Assembly (NCBI GenBank): GCA_946122785.1
Contig: CAMGYJ010000011.1
Coordinates: 15,686,001 to 15,750,000, forward strand
Reading direction: 5' to 3'
DNA length: 64,000 bases
Source of the DNA: Linum tenue
Taxonomy: Eukaryota; Streptophyta; Magnoliopsida; Malpighiales; Linaceae
Positions 47,569-58,200 of this stretch are shown in pieces. The notes beneath the pieces are model-generated. The model was given only the letters and a program-made list of their open reading frames with translations, made no database searches and had not been told where the DNA came from. The position numbers were made by a program, and so were the translations under genes. The stretch's first letter is position 1; each line of letters begins with the position of its first letter.

Positions 47569-47834
47569 TCGCGATATGATTATGCATGCACCATGCAGGC
47601 TGCTCTTTCGACATCAACAGTGAAATAAGAAAGAAGACAACGGTGCTGCATCAAACGAGTGAATGAACAGGAAGGAACTCATACTTTGTTTGGGACGTAC
47701 ACTGTATTTATTAGGAATGATTAAGGGGATACTCGTTATATACTAATTTATGTCTAGTAGTCATTTGTTCTATTTAATTGTTATGTGGAACGGTGGAAGT
47801 TCGTTATAATGCGGTTTCGAAGCGGATGTGTGAC

Positions 47835-48420
47835 ACAAGAGGGTAACATAAAGTGTTGGGCCACGTAGTTGAGCGGAATTGGGCTTTAAGTCCCAGAGGA
47901 GGAAACTAGCAGGCTCGGCCCAATAGAATGGCAGGCCCAACAAGAAGGTTGGGGAGACACGGGGTCCCTTTTAGGGTTAGACAGATTAGGAGGTCAGATC
48001 CCAAGGAAAAAGGTAGCTAGGCCGCCTAACATAAAGTACTGATGGTGACAGGAAGGAAGGATCCGCCAGGATACGTACCTCAATTTGGGTAAGACTAAGT
48101 ATTAATTACCCATCGTAGGCGGTCTACTAGGAGATAAGACATGTTTAGGGCGCCTGACATGGCATTTAATGTTTCGCTCACCACCTAACTGGGTATAAAT
48201 ACCCCATGAGAACATTGATGGTAAATCCAACTACTTCCTCTCTCTCTCTCTCTCTAAATTACACATAATCTCTCACTTCTCTCGCTAACTTAAGCTTCGA
48301 ATAGTGTCCCCGGCGATCGCCCGAGGACCCTTGTTTCGCAAGGTTCAGGAGTGCTTTCCAACATCAAGAACAGACAACTCACTCGTGCTACTCAAACCGT
48401 CTAGCATCTTCTAGGCACAA
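47835..48420 (+). mobile_element. LTR-like promoter block, possible solo LTR
   Basis: The region has a TATA box (GGGTATAAATACCCC at about 48191-48205), a CT repeat and CACTTCTCTCGCTAACTTAAG, then a leader with GTGTCCCCGGCGATCGCC. This U3-R-U5 layout is common in plant gypsy LTRs. A start such as TGTTGGGCC near 47853 and an end such as TAGGCACA near 48419 are possible. No target duplication was confirmed. Confidence 0.4.
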
Positions 48421-49053
48421 ACGGAAAGGATATAATGTTTGGGCCATTTGTAGTGTTTTACCAGTTAGGGGTTTTAGGTTTCGCAATCAGCACTACAAAA
48501 TGGAATTGTTGGCATGCGTCCACGTTAATTGGTTTGGTCGGTGCGAAGAATTTTACTTTCTCTCTTTGAGACAAATTTATAATGAATTGGATTTGGAACG
48601 CAAATTTCTCGCTAAATCGATAGCACAAACGTCTATATATAAATGGTAGGAAGGTAGAGAAAACCACGAGCCAAATTTCGTTATTATTGTTCTTTTGTGC
48701 GGCAATATTTGGCCATTGCCAATGGACACATATGTCTATGGTAACTTGTGCTCGTCACATCACATTGTGGCCTCGTGGGCAGGCAGGTAACCATTGAAAC
48801 CATGGAGAGGGCCAAAGGACAGATAAAGGCAAGCCAAATTAGGTTAGAGTTTCCAAACAACTCGAATAGTTAATACATAATGCTCGACATGTGAATGTAA
48901 TTATCACATAAAGAAAAATATTGATATTGAAAAGTGGGAAATATCTTAGTTCATCTAGTGTGCACTACGCACACATTGAGGCCATTATTCCCTATTGGTC
49001 AAAATCTTACTATTCGATCCAAACCTCTCATATTCATTGATGGAGAATTTGTT
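48421..49053. other. Intergenic stretch, no gene recognised
   Basis: Mixed sequence with short open frames only (69 codons at most). Nothing resembles a known family. Confidence 0.4.
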
Positions 49054-49061
49054 GTGTCAAT

Positions 49062-49742
49062 TAGGGCTGCAAATGAGCCGAGCTGCTCGCGAGCGGCTCG
49101 GCGTTCGACTCGAGAAATGCTCGTTCGAAACTCGGCTCGTTAATAAACGAGCCGAACACGAGCTCACCTTTGTTCAGCTCGTGAAGCTCGCAAGCTAGCT
49201 CGACTCGGTGGCTTGTTGAGCTAAACTCGTGAGCTGGCTCGTTTAAAGCTCATGATATGTCTTAACATGTGGCTACAGAGCCAACTCGATTACCAACTTA
49301 TGGACGAATCAATCTATATCTTATGATTTTAATTCATATGGTTGTTAATTTATATATATCACCATACATAAAGTTTTGCACATTGAGTATGTGAGCAAAT
49401 ATATCTTATTTTCTACTTTAAAAATAAATTATGCATCATAGATTGCTTCGATACAATGAAATAACATGATTTGGAGTAGTTAAAATTTATTAACTAGACG
49501 ATATATGATACCAACAAAGTATAAAGTATAAGATGAGATTAACTAACAAAATAAATCATATGTATCATGATATACAAAATGAGATACCGAAAAAAGTTAA
49601 GATTTTAATAAACAAGCTAGCTCGAGCTCGATTCGACTCGGCTCGTTAATAAATGAGCTGAGCTCGAGCTCGACTCGTTTATTAACGAGCCGAGCTCAAG
49701 CTGGGGTAAAACTCGACTCGACTCGGCTCATTTGCAGCCCTA
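49062..49742. mobile_element. hAT-type MITE, TAGGGCTGCAAA family, copy 2
   Basis: Begins TAGGGCTGCAAATGAGCC and ends with its inverse TCATTTGCAGCCCTA. A perfect 8-bp duplication GTGTCAAT lies at 49054-49061 and 49743-49750. Subterminal DNA is packed with GAGCTCG- and CTCGACTCGG-type palindromes. The AT-rich core has no coding region. Confidence 0.95.
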
Positions 49743-49905
49743 GTGTCAATATCGTGCTTTCAAAAATGCCCATGTTATTTTTAAGAGAAGAGACGACTCT
49801 TGAAGAAATGAAAGCAACCTTTGTGAGTGACCTAAGTAAAGTAAGATGCTCTGTCATCTGAACTCTCTATTTCCATACCATTCATTCAATCCAAACGGTT
49901 AAAGG

Positions 49906-50531
49906 TATTGGCGGAGCTACTAATTTTACGTAGGAGTGTCCTCTTTGAAAAATTAAATTAGTAATTAGATAATTAAATAATTTTTAAATAAGAAAATATC
50001 TAACTAATACAAATTACAACAAAAGTCTACAATGTGTTATCATACTATCAAAAAGTTGTAAAATACACTTTGTGTCTACACGGCTCAACAAATATCTCTA
50101 TCTTACTATACAATCATTCACGAACTGATCGCTTATTCAATTCCGAAACTTGTTCTTGAAGTATCCCAAAACTGAACATGTTATTTCAACACTTGCAGTT
50201 GCAATCGGTAAAATCAATAACTTTGAGAAACAAGTAAATCAGTGGATATGATAGAATGGAGGGAATAAGGGTAGCCCGTAATTAGGTCCAATTGTTAGAT
50301 TTTGAAAATAATTAAGGAAAGGAATAGCATGTTTACTATCGAGATTAAAAAATCGCGATATTTTTTAAATCACCTAGTCTATTAGAAATCATGTTTACTA
50401 ATAATCTTAGTATCCTTATTTAAATCACCTAGTCTACCACTTATATTTTTTTTACCCATACGAAAACTACTATCGAGATTAAAAAATCGCTATTCCCAAA
50501 ATTTAGCCAATGCCCCCTGGCTCCGTCCGTG
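49906..50531. mobile_element. Degraded hAT-type MITE related to 13598-14245
   Basis: The left end TATTGGCGGAGCTAC and right end CTGGCTCCGTCCGTG are imperfect inverted repeats of the CAGTGGCGGA type. The inner AGGAGTGTCCTCTTTG matches the other copy. Flanks GTTAAAGG (49898-49905) and GTTAGAGG (50532-50539) form an 8-bp duplication with one mismatch. It is older than the first copy. Confidence 0.7.
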
Positions 50532-50948
50532 GTTAGAGGTGTTCATAGTTCATAGGTGAGAACTGAGGACAATCTCACAGCCGTTTGGAGTCGTTAGACC
50601 ATTCCACTTGCAAAATCAACGTAATAGTACTATAAACCGATTAGACAACATGGAAAAAAACAAATAAAATAGGTGGAAATTGACAGGTGGCATTGGTCGT
50701 AAATTCGACGAAGAGAAGAGGGCAATACCTAAATAAGTAACCGAAGCAGAAACACAATCTCCTCTCAATCCGTCAATTTCCGATTCCCTCTTCCTTCCCA
50801 ATTCCCATCCATTTCTGGAGAGAAGAAAAATAGAAAAAGAAAAGACTAAAGAGAGAACGAACAGTGAAGGCTGGCAAAGGCGCAATCTCTCTCAAGCTTT
50901 TCTTTCCCTAATCACAAATCAACGAACCCATCTCCATCCCCACGCCCG

Positions 50949-50955
50949 TATAAAC
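50949..50955 (+). promoter_or_regulatory. TATA box of the HSP20-like gene
   Basis: TATAAAC in a GC-rich context about 390 bp upstream of the chosen start codon. Transcription would begin near 50980, giving a long 5' UTR of about 360 nt. Confidence 0.5.
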
Positions 50956-51341
50956 CCCGCAGGCCCCTCTTCCATTTGGCCCCATTCTTCCATGAATTTC
51001 CATTGCCCATCTCTCGAATCTTTCTCTTATCGCTAGCTTTTTCATCCCCCTTCAATCGCCATAGCCAGAAAGAAAGAAAGGCCGCAGAACCCGTCGTTTG
51101 CTTTCTTCCAACCCTCCCTTTTATGTTCCTCAATTCGACTCTCTCACTGGAAAGCTGCTATCTTCTCACGATTTCGGTTCGGACCCATCGCCAGATTTCC
51201 CAATCTCGCATCGGGAAAGCGTCTCTCCTTCTCTTTCCGCTGGTTATCGCCTCCGCCGCCGGAGACGGCAGCAATTGCAGTGACCCGAGAGGCCCGGGAG
51301 AGCGGAACCCAGAAAGCGGCGGAAGCGGCAGCGGAAGCATT

Positions 51342-51884
51342 ATGAAGGTCCATCCTATGCCCAATAGGAGGAACAACATAACAATCCGGTACTATGTAAA
51401 TCACGGTGGCGGTGGAAACAATCAGAGAGGAGGAGACCTAGCCGCCGTCGGCGGCGGTAACAAGAAGCTGAGGAGGCTGCCCCACATTTTCAATCGGGTT
51501 CTGGAGCTGCCGTTCCGGTCGGATGCTGAAGTGGTGGTGGAGGAAAGCCCCGATTGCTTCCGATTCGTGGCGGAGGCGGACGATGTCGGTGAAGTTAGGG
51601 CTCACACCATCGAAATCCATCCCGGGGTAACCAAAATCGTGATTCGGCCCAATGGGCACATGGAATTGCCGTCACTGGACGATTTGGAGTTGGACATGTG
51701 GAGGTTCAGGCTGCCGGAATCAACCCGACCCGATCTAGCCAGCGCGGTTTTCACCGACGGGGAGCTGATCGTTACGGTGCCCAAAGGGGAGGAAGTGGAT
51801 GAAGAAGGTGATAATAATGGCAGCAGGGGCTATAGAGGTATGGGAAACAATAATAACAATGCTAGGCTTGTGCTTGTACAGTGA
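51342..51884 (+). CDS. HSP20/alpha-crystallin-like protein
   Basis: 180 codons from MKVHPMPNRRNNITIRYYVN. The open frame extends upstream to 50976, but that part is Ser/Leu-rich with no family resemblance and overlaps the presumed 5' UTR, so the internal Met is preferred. After a Gly/Asn-rich linker comes KKLRRLPHIFNRVLELPFRS. The alpha-crystallin-like region follows: CFRFVAEADDVGEVRAHTIE, then HPGVTKIVIRPNG, then the C-terminal beta strands MWRFRLPESTRPDLASAVF and DGELIVTVPKG. It ends NNARLVLVQ. Plants have single-exon genes of this kind annotated as HSP20-like chaperones. The chaperone role is inferred from family. No intron or defect was seen, so it is likely functional. Confidence 0.85.
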   Translation: MKVHPMPNRRNNITIRYYVNHGGGGNNQRGGDLAAVGGGNKKLRRLPHIFNRVLELPFRSDAEVVVEESPDCFRFVAEADDVGEVRAHTIEIHPGVTKIVIRPNGHMELPSLDDLELDMWRFRLPESTRPDLASAVFTDGELIVTVPKGEEVDEEGDNNGSRGYRGMGNNNNNARLVLVQ

Positions 51885-53704
51885 ATGGAATGGAATGGCT
51901 TTTATAAAAAAAAAAGGTTCCCTCTTTGCTCTTGCTCTTTCCTTGTTTTCTTCTTTTTCGGTTTAATGCTTCCATTTGAAATCGCTGTTGTTAACAGATC
52001 CCAAGTTTTAGCACTTGGAGGTGTTCTTCTGTGGTTGGGAGACTAGACTTTGTAATGCTTAGCTTTTTTTACCGTATTGAATGAACCAAGTAAAAGGTTT
52101 CATTCACCTTCTGTTCTTGAAATGTGGTTGATTGAGCAAATGACATAAGATGAGGAATGGTGTTTGCCCGTTTCGAGATGGTTCTCTTGTTGTTCGGAGT
52201 CATGAAGAGTCTCATGCTTATCTTCGTTGGTAGACATAAGACATGGTTAGGTTGCATTCAATTGTTTAACTGGGAATCTTGAGATCATGTCATGTTTGCT
52301 TGCTTTGTTACTGGAAATGCTTTACTCTTTCGTGGTGACTAAGAATATATTCTCAGGCACTATCTGTATCCTTTGTTATGCCTGCCTAATCTAGGACCCT
52401 TGAGTCTTGTAATTGTCTTGTAGTTTAGCATTAAAATAAAAACCCTCGAGGGGGTAGCATATCAATCTTAAGGAAAGGGTAATCTAACATCAGAGCATTC
52501 CTATTGACCAAGCTTTTTGATCCACTTGTGCTTGAGTGAGTGTTCACCACCTTTTCTCTTTAGGAGCTCTCTTTGGTGTACACGTTTTTTTCATTATGTG
52601 CACTTTTTGTAGTGACTTGTGACCTGCTTTTATTTCCTATCTCATCAGTAGTGACCTAATTATGCACACCAAAACCTTGATCTTGTGTTCTGATTGAAAG
52701 AAGCAAACGACCAAGCCATAGTTGACATGTGATGCTCTAAAGCTTGACAGTTGAATCCTATGTTAGAGGCTTACAGTTCCATTCTCCATGCCCTAGCATG
52801 GCGGTGGGGAATAATTTTATTGCCCAGTATCCAAATGACAAAGGATACTGGTTTTCCTCATGTTGGTGCAATAGCGCTATATGATCCATGGTTATCTTAA
52901 TCAAATGATACGATGTGTTGTTTCGTAAAAGAATAGCTGCTGCAATGCCTGCATTGATTGAGGTAATCCGTCTTGGGTTGTGGATTTCTGCATCATGGTG
53001 AAAGGAAGTAAAGGAGGTGGCTCATGCATTCAAAAAGATGTTCATCCATTCTTTACCTCTGAACCCTGGTAAGCTTAATAGTGAGTGGGGAAACGAATGA
53101 AGCGTGGCAGAGGTGAGGGCCGAGACTTTAGCAGTATGTATGAGTATATTTGAGATAAGGGCTGGAGAATGAAGAATAAGAATAGATGGCCGCCCAAAGC
53201 AGCATCGTGTTCTGAGAGATGGAGACAGCCTCTCAGTATCGTGTAGTAGTGTAGAAGAAAGTGATTCCTTGTTGTGTGGCGTTTGCACTGCACTGCAAGC
53301 CTTTTGCCGTGTGGCTGACTACTTTTTGGCGTATTATTCTTTGGGATTTACATAAAAGGGGCAACCTTTTTCCTGGGAATCTACTGCTGCTTCACAAAAC
53401 CAACCTTGGTCCAATTTCTGTGTGTTGCACCCGTCTGTCCCAGTCTGGAATTCAGACCTGAAAGAGGTTCTCTCTTTTATGAGGCGATTCTTTTGAGTAA
53501 TCGTAACGAAATTGAGTTGTTACTTTGGTTAGATGCTACTCCTTTGCATCACTCTTTCTTGGTTCCGGTGTGGGATTCTTGAGTTGATCATTTTAACCAA
53601 GGGGAAAGGAACCAAAGAACAACCCTTTTGGTTATTTGACTGAGAGGAAGCCTCCATTTTCTCTGTGGAATTTGAACCAACCAACAAGTTCATAAATCAC
53701 TTGG
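51885..53704. other. 3' UTR and intergenic stretch
   Basis: The first ~200 bases are T-rich and likely the 3' UTR of the HSP20-like gene. The rest has short open frames only; nothing was recognised. Confidence 0.45.
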
Positions 53705-53710
53705 TTTTGT

Positions 53711-53912
53711 CCAATGAAGTCAAAATCCCGATTATACATAAAAGATGTTTTTTGACTTAGAAGCGTAAAAATGTAAGATTTTAAATTTTAATGTGTAGAT
53801 TTTGACTATACTTGTAAGTGAAAAACGTGTTTCTACATAAAAACGTTTTAGTGACCTAAAAATGAAAAAGCGTTAACTTTTAAGTTTTAAAGTGTGATTT
53901 TGACAGTATTGG
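53711..53912. mobile_element. MITE with CCAATGAAGTCAAAATC ends and 6-bp TSD, copy 2
   Basis: The ends CCAATGAAGTCAAAATC and GATTTTGACAGTATTGG are near-perfect inverted repeats. They are flanked by TTTTGT on both sides (53705-53710 and 53913-53918). At 202 bp it is shorter than the copy at 46949-47568. It shares the AGAAGCGTAAAA- and TTTTAAGTTTTAAAG-type motifs. Confidence 0.75.
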
Positions 53913-54205
53913 TTTTGTTGAAATGCGCTTTTAGTATTTCTTTTAAACAACTGGGTTTGAGGGTTTTAGTCGTGTGATTTGGTGCATTGCCATAATCCTC
54001 TTATAAGATAACTGAGTTTTTTTGTTTTGTTTTTGGAGTGAGGTAATAATATGAGAAAATGTTATGTTTGAGAATAAAGGTATTATCCTATTCGATTATT
54101 CAAAGCCAAGTGGAAATGTTGTAGGTAAGTAATTGTTGTTGACCTAATAATAAGGAGAATGAAGTACATTTTATTCGGCCGAAGTTTGGGACAGACAATT
54201 ATGAA

Positions 54206-54900
54206 TGAAATACTTTACACTAAAAACAGTTAAGTCTTGGCTAGTGCGACAAAAGCAATAAGAGTATCTATTAGGTAACCTTAAATTTTGATAAACCTAA
54301 TAATCACTTAAAAGAATAATACGCTTGTCTTTTAGGGTTCTAAAAATTATGATTAACCAAATAATCATTCAAAAGGAATAAATTATCTCTCTTTTAGGGT
54401 TATTGGGTTCATGATTAACCAAATAATCACCCAAAAATAGTAGAAGTATCGATTAAGGTTACGAAAATCAGTAATAGTTAATAATTACTCGATAGAAAAT
54501 AGAAGCATCTTTTAGGGTTACCAGAATCATGATTTACCTAATAATCACCCAAAAGCAATAAAAGTATTTCCGAAGGCTACTTAAATTATGTTAACCTAAT
54601 AATCATCCAAAATCAATAAACGCATCTCTTAGGGTTGCCGAAATCGTGATTAATCTAATAACTAACCTACTACATAAGACTTAATGAATTTCATATAATG
54701 TTTTAGAGTGAGTGTCTATGTCATGTTCGATCTATTAAGTAACCGATTTTATCATATCTTTCAAGAAAAATAATAACACGAATCATCATAAATAAAATAA
54801 GCTAGATTTTTGCCGCACTAGATTCTGAGATACAATAATGCATTATGCTACTTCTTCACGAACAAATCATAGTAGGATCTTCTTCAGAAAATGAAAGGAG
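54206..54900. repeat. Left ~695-bp direct repeat flanking the Mutator-like element
   Basis: From TGAAATACTTTACAC to AAAATGAAAGGAG. Apart from one inserted base and a MITE in the other copy, it appears identical to 60382-61615. Inside, 54296-54654 is a degenerate tandem repeat of about six ~60-bp units built on CCTAATAATCACCCAAAA and TTTTAGGGTT. No gene. Confidence 0.97.
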
Positions 54901-54986
54901 TTTTTTCCAGAAATAGCACCTTTAAAAAAAAAAATTACAAAACTAGCACCCGCCCAAAAATATTTACAAAACTAGCACCCTTTTTT

Positions 54987-55366
54987 ATTGATCGCACCCT
55001 CCAGGTGCGGTTTACACATAAAACGCATCCCCCAGGTGCGTTTTAAATGTAAACCGCATCTGGAGGGTGCGGTCAATAATGGTGGGCCTAAACCGCATCT
55101 GGGCCATGCGGTTTCATGTCTGGCCTACATGAAACGCATGGCCGAGGTGCGGTTTAGGCCTGACCTACCTAAACCGCACCTTAGAGATGCGGTTTCTGCG
55201 TCCAAGAACAAACCGCATCTCTAAGATGCGGTTTTGACATGTAGACCGCACCCCCCAAGTGCGGTTTACATGTCAATAATTTTCCGACACCCGACACACC
55301 ATGCAGAGGATTATGGACGTAGGGCTGCATGCAGACTAAAACCGCACCCTAGAGGTGCGGTTTTCA
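54987..55366. repeat. Left subterminal array of nine GC-rich palindromes
   Basis: Nine copies of an imperfect palindrome, AAACCGCAYC(N4-6)GRTGCGGTTT, sit 15-50 bp apart in otherwise AT-rich DNA. An equivalent array lies at 59969-60287. The position just inside both termini suggests transposase or host-factor binding sites. Confidence 0.9.
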
Positions 55367-55378
55367 CAATTTTTTCCC

Positions 55379-55386
55379 TATATAAG
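55379..55386 (+). promoter_or_regulatory. TATA box of the Mutator-like transposase gene
   Basis: TATATAAG, 13 bp after the last palindrome of the left array; transcription would start near 55410. Confidence 0.6.
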
Positions 55387-55479
55387 ACTTGCCGGAAAAC
55401 CTCAACTCTTCACACCTCTCATTCTCTCTTTCATTTTTCTGTTGTATATCTATATTTATTTAGTGTGTTTGCCATTAAG

Positions 55480-55735
55480 ATTAACTCGTAAGTTTATTTT
55501 GTGTTACTTTTTATGCCATTAACATTAACTCGTAACTTTATTTTGTGTTACTTTTTATGCCATTAACATTAACTCGTAACTTTATTTTGTGTTACTTTTT
55601 ATGCCATTAACATTAACTCGTAACTTTAATTTGTGTTACTTTTTATGCCATTAACATTAACTCGTAACTTTAATTTGTGTTACTTTTTATTGCATTAACA
55701 TTAACTCGTAAGTTTATTTTGTGTTACTTTTTATT
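55480..55735. repeat. 44-bp tandem repeat, six units, in the transposase leader
   Basis: Units read ATTAACTCGTAACTTTATTT followed by TGTGTTACTTTTTATGCCATTAAC, with few differences between copies. They lie between the TATA box and the AG that precedes the start codon, probably in a leader intron ending at 55795. Confidence 0.95.
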
Positions 55736-55795
55736 GTTATTTGTGATCTGTGATTTTTATGATATTAACTAAAACTATGGTTTGTTTGTGTGCAG

Positions 55796-58200
55796 ATGGC
55801 ATTCCGTCAGTTGTTGCTTGGCTTACGGTGGAATGGTTACACGGAAGACACCGGAAAGGGGGCCACCTACGTCGGTGGCAATTTTCAGAAAATAACGGTC
55901 GGTACCAGACCGAAGCTTGAAGACCTCCATCGAATATGCACTGACGTTACTTGCATGGATGGCACGAGGAGGGTAGATCGTATGGTGTACCGATACCCAA
56001 ACAGAGCAACTGGGTCATTGTGGCATGAGGAATATACCATAACCACTCAAGATGACGTAGATTCCATGCTCGAATTCTTGAGGTCCAACAAGTTGGCCAA
56101 AGCCGAGATGTTCGTTTACACCGAGCCAGCCGTTAGTGTTGGAGGTCATTCTGGACACGGTCAAACATCTGGTATCCATGGTGGTGGTGAATTATATGAC
56201 GATCATCCCTACCAAAGTTACCATGATCCTCATTCCTATTTTCAGTACCAAGATGGAGGGCAAGGTGCAGGCCATCATCAATCTTTCTCGTCATATGAAG
56301 AAGAAGTTCAACCGGACATCCCCAACCAAGCCCAGTACAACTTCCTGACAGGCAGCGGTAGTTTTCACAACTACCATTATGGAGCTGATGAAGGTGCCTT
56401 TCATGAGCAGGATCAGACGGAGGCTGCCACACCAGGACCAGTCAGCGACCCCTCTGATGAAGAAGGAGAGAACAACGTCAGTGCAGACAGCTCAGACCCT
56501 CTTGAAGGTGCTGATGATTCAGCACCAGATTCAGATTCAGATAATGATCATGATGTGGCTCCTGACCGTGTACCAGTCCCCTACTACAATCACATTCCAG
56601 ACGACAATTGGATGGTCGACAGCGACATGGAGCCGCCAGAGGTCCCAATATGGGGCCCACTCACTGGGTTTACGAAGGGCCAACAATTTGGCTCGAAGAA
56701 GGATGTGCGGCACGCCCTTGAGACTGAAGCAATGACTCGGCATTTTGAATGGGACACAACTCATTCCAACACCAAAAGGCTCATAGTCAGATGCCGTAAT
56801 CATCACGAGGGGTGCAATGTTAGGATTCGTGCCATCAACAGCAAGAGACACGGCCACTGGGTCATATCCCGTGCGGTCAACACACACACATGTGTGTCAT
56901 CCATAACTTCCCAAGGCCATCGACAGTTGAAATCCAGGGTGGTTGCTGCGGCTATCAAGCATCTGATTGAGGCTGAACCGGATCTGAAGGTGAAAGTCAT
57001 AATCGCTGACATTGCAAGTCGTTTTGGTTATATGATTAACTATAAGAAGGCGTGGCATGGAAAGCAGAAAGCTATGGCCGCCGTCTATGGTGATTGGGAA
57101 GAATCATATGCATTCCTTCCCAGACTAATACTGGCATTGGAGGCGTCTAACCCTGGGACTGTGTTCTCCCCTCGATACCAAGATGAAGAGATACAACCCC
57201 CAGAGGCAGGTAACGAACGCCATTTTCGCAGACTGTTTTGGGCATTCAAGCCTTCTATTGATGGTTTTGGCTTTTGTATCCCTGTGATTACTGTGGATGG
57301 TACATTCCTTACCGGCAAGTACAAGGGCACTCTCCTGATTGCCAGTGGGGCGGATGGAAACAGACAAGTCTTTCCTTTAGCCTTCGCCATTGTTGAGGGA
57401 GAGAATGCTGATAGCTATGGATGGTTTTTCCGACAAATCCAAATCCACGTCACCAAGAGGACGAACCTGACAATAATCTCTGATCGGCACGCCGGCATCA
57501 GAGCAGCCATCTTAGGCCTGGATCCAGCCTGGAATTGGTCCCAAAGGTGGTGCATACGACACTTCAAAAGCAACTGGAACCATCATTTCAAACGGAAGAA
57601 GCTAGCTGATAATTTGTGGTGGATTGGTAACCTCTCTATTGCTCTCAATTAACAATATCTTGTAATATCTGGAGTGGTGCACTTGTTAGACTCTTTCTAA
57701 AGAGATGCATGCCTAAGGAAATGGGGTTTTAAGCGATTATGATGGTCCTCCCATTTCCTGGGAAAATCGGGTTTTAAGCGATCATCGGATCCCCCCTTTT
57801 TCTGTCAAACAGGCTGTGTTTCTAAGGAGATGTATACCTCTCCTAAGAGTCTAACGAGAGTCCGACCGACCAGTTTGAAATTGTACTAAATTGAGGATCA
57901 TTTACTAACATACGACTTTTCTGTGTGTTATTCAGCGGTTGCATACCAGGAGAAAAAATTTCAGGAGAAGTTGCAAAAGTTGCGCGAGTTATGCCCTGAA
58001 GGGGCACAGTGGCTGGATGGACACGACCTATCCATGTGGACATTTCATAAAGATGGAGGCAAAAGATGGGGTATTGCCACAACCAACTCAAGTGAGAGTA
58101 TCAACTCTGTCTACAAGGCCGTCCGTGCACTGCCAATCTCTGCCATTGTGGAGATGACATTTTGGAAAACGAATGCATGGTTCGTTAACCGTCTCCACTA
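55796..58200 (+). CDS. MURA-type Mutator transposase, two coding exons, truncated
   Basis: Exon 1 (55796-57626) starts MAFRQLLLGLRWNG just after a TGCAG acceptor-like site. It has a long acidic and Gln/His-rich N-terminal region. Next is a MuDR DNA-binding domain (KGQQFGSKKDVRHALETEAM ... KRLIVRCRNHHEGCNVRI), then the MULE catalytic domain: VITVDGTFLTGKYKGTLLIA (first Asp about residue 500), FPLAFAIVEGENADSYGWFF and ISDRHAGIRAAI. A GT-AG intron (57627-57935) joins in phase to exon 2 (57936-58200): AVAYQEKKFQEKLQKL, then GIATTNSSESINSVYKAVRA, stopping after AWFVNRLH. The usual C-terminal SWIM zinc finger is missing because the gene ends at the junction with the PMD gene. The intron contains a MITE. 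Probably inactive or altered. Confidence 0.9.
57676..57865. mobile_element. MITE in the transposase intron
   Basis: About 190 bp whose ends (CTTGTTAGACTCTT and, inverted, CTCGTTAGACTCTT) are inverted repeats. The interior has GGGTTTTAAGCGAT twice. An inverted second copy lies at 59181-59372 in an intron of the PMD gene. It fills most of the 309-bp intron. Confidence 0.8.

Noticed and set aside
50976..51341. N-terminal extension of the HSP20-like frame
   Set aside because: The upstream Met starts where transcription is expected to begin, and the added 122 residues are low-complexity; family members start at MKVHPMP.
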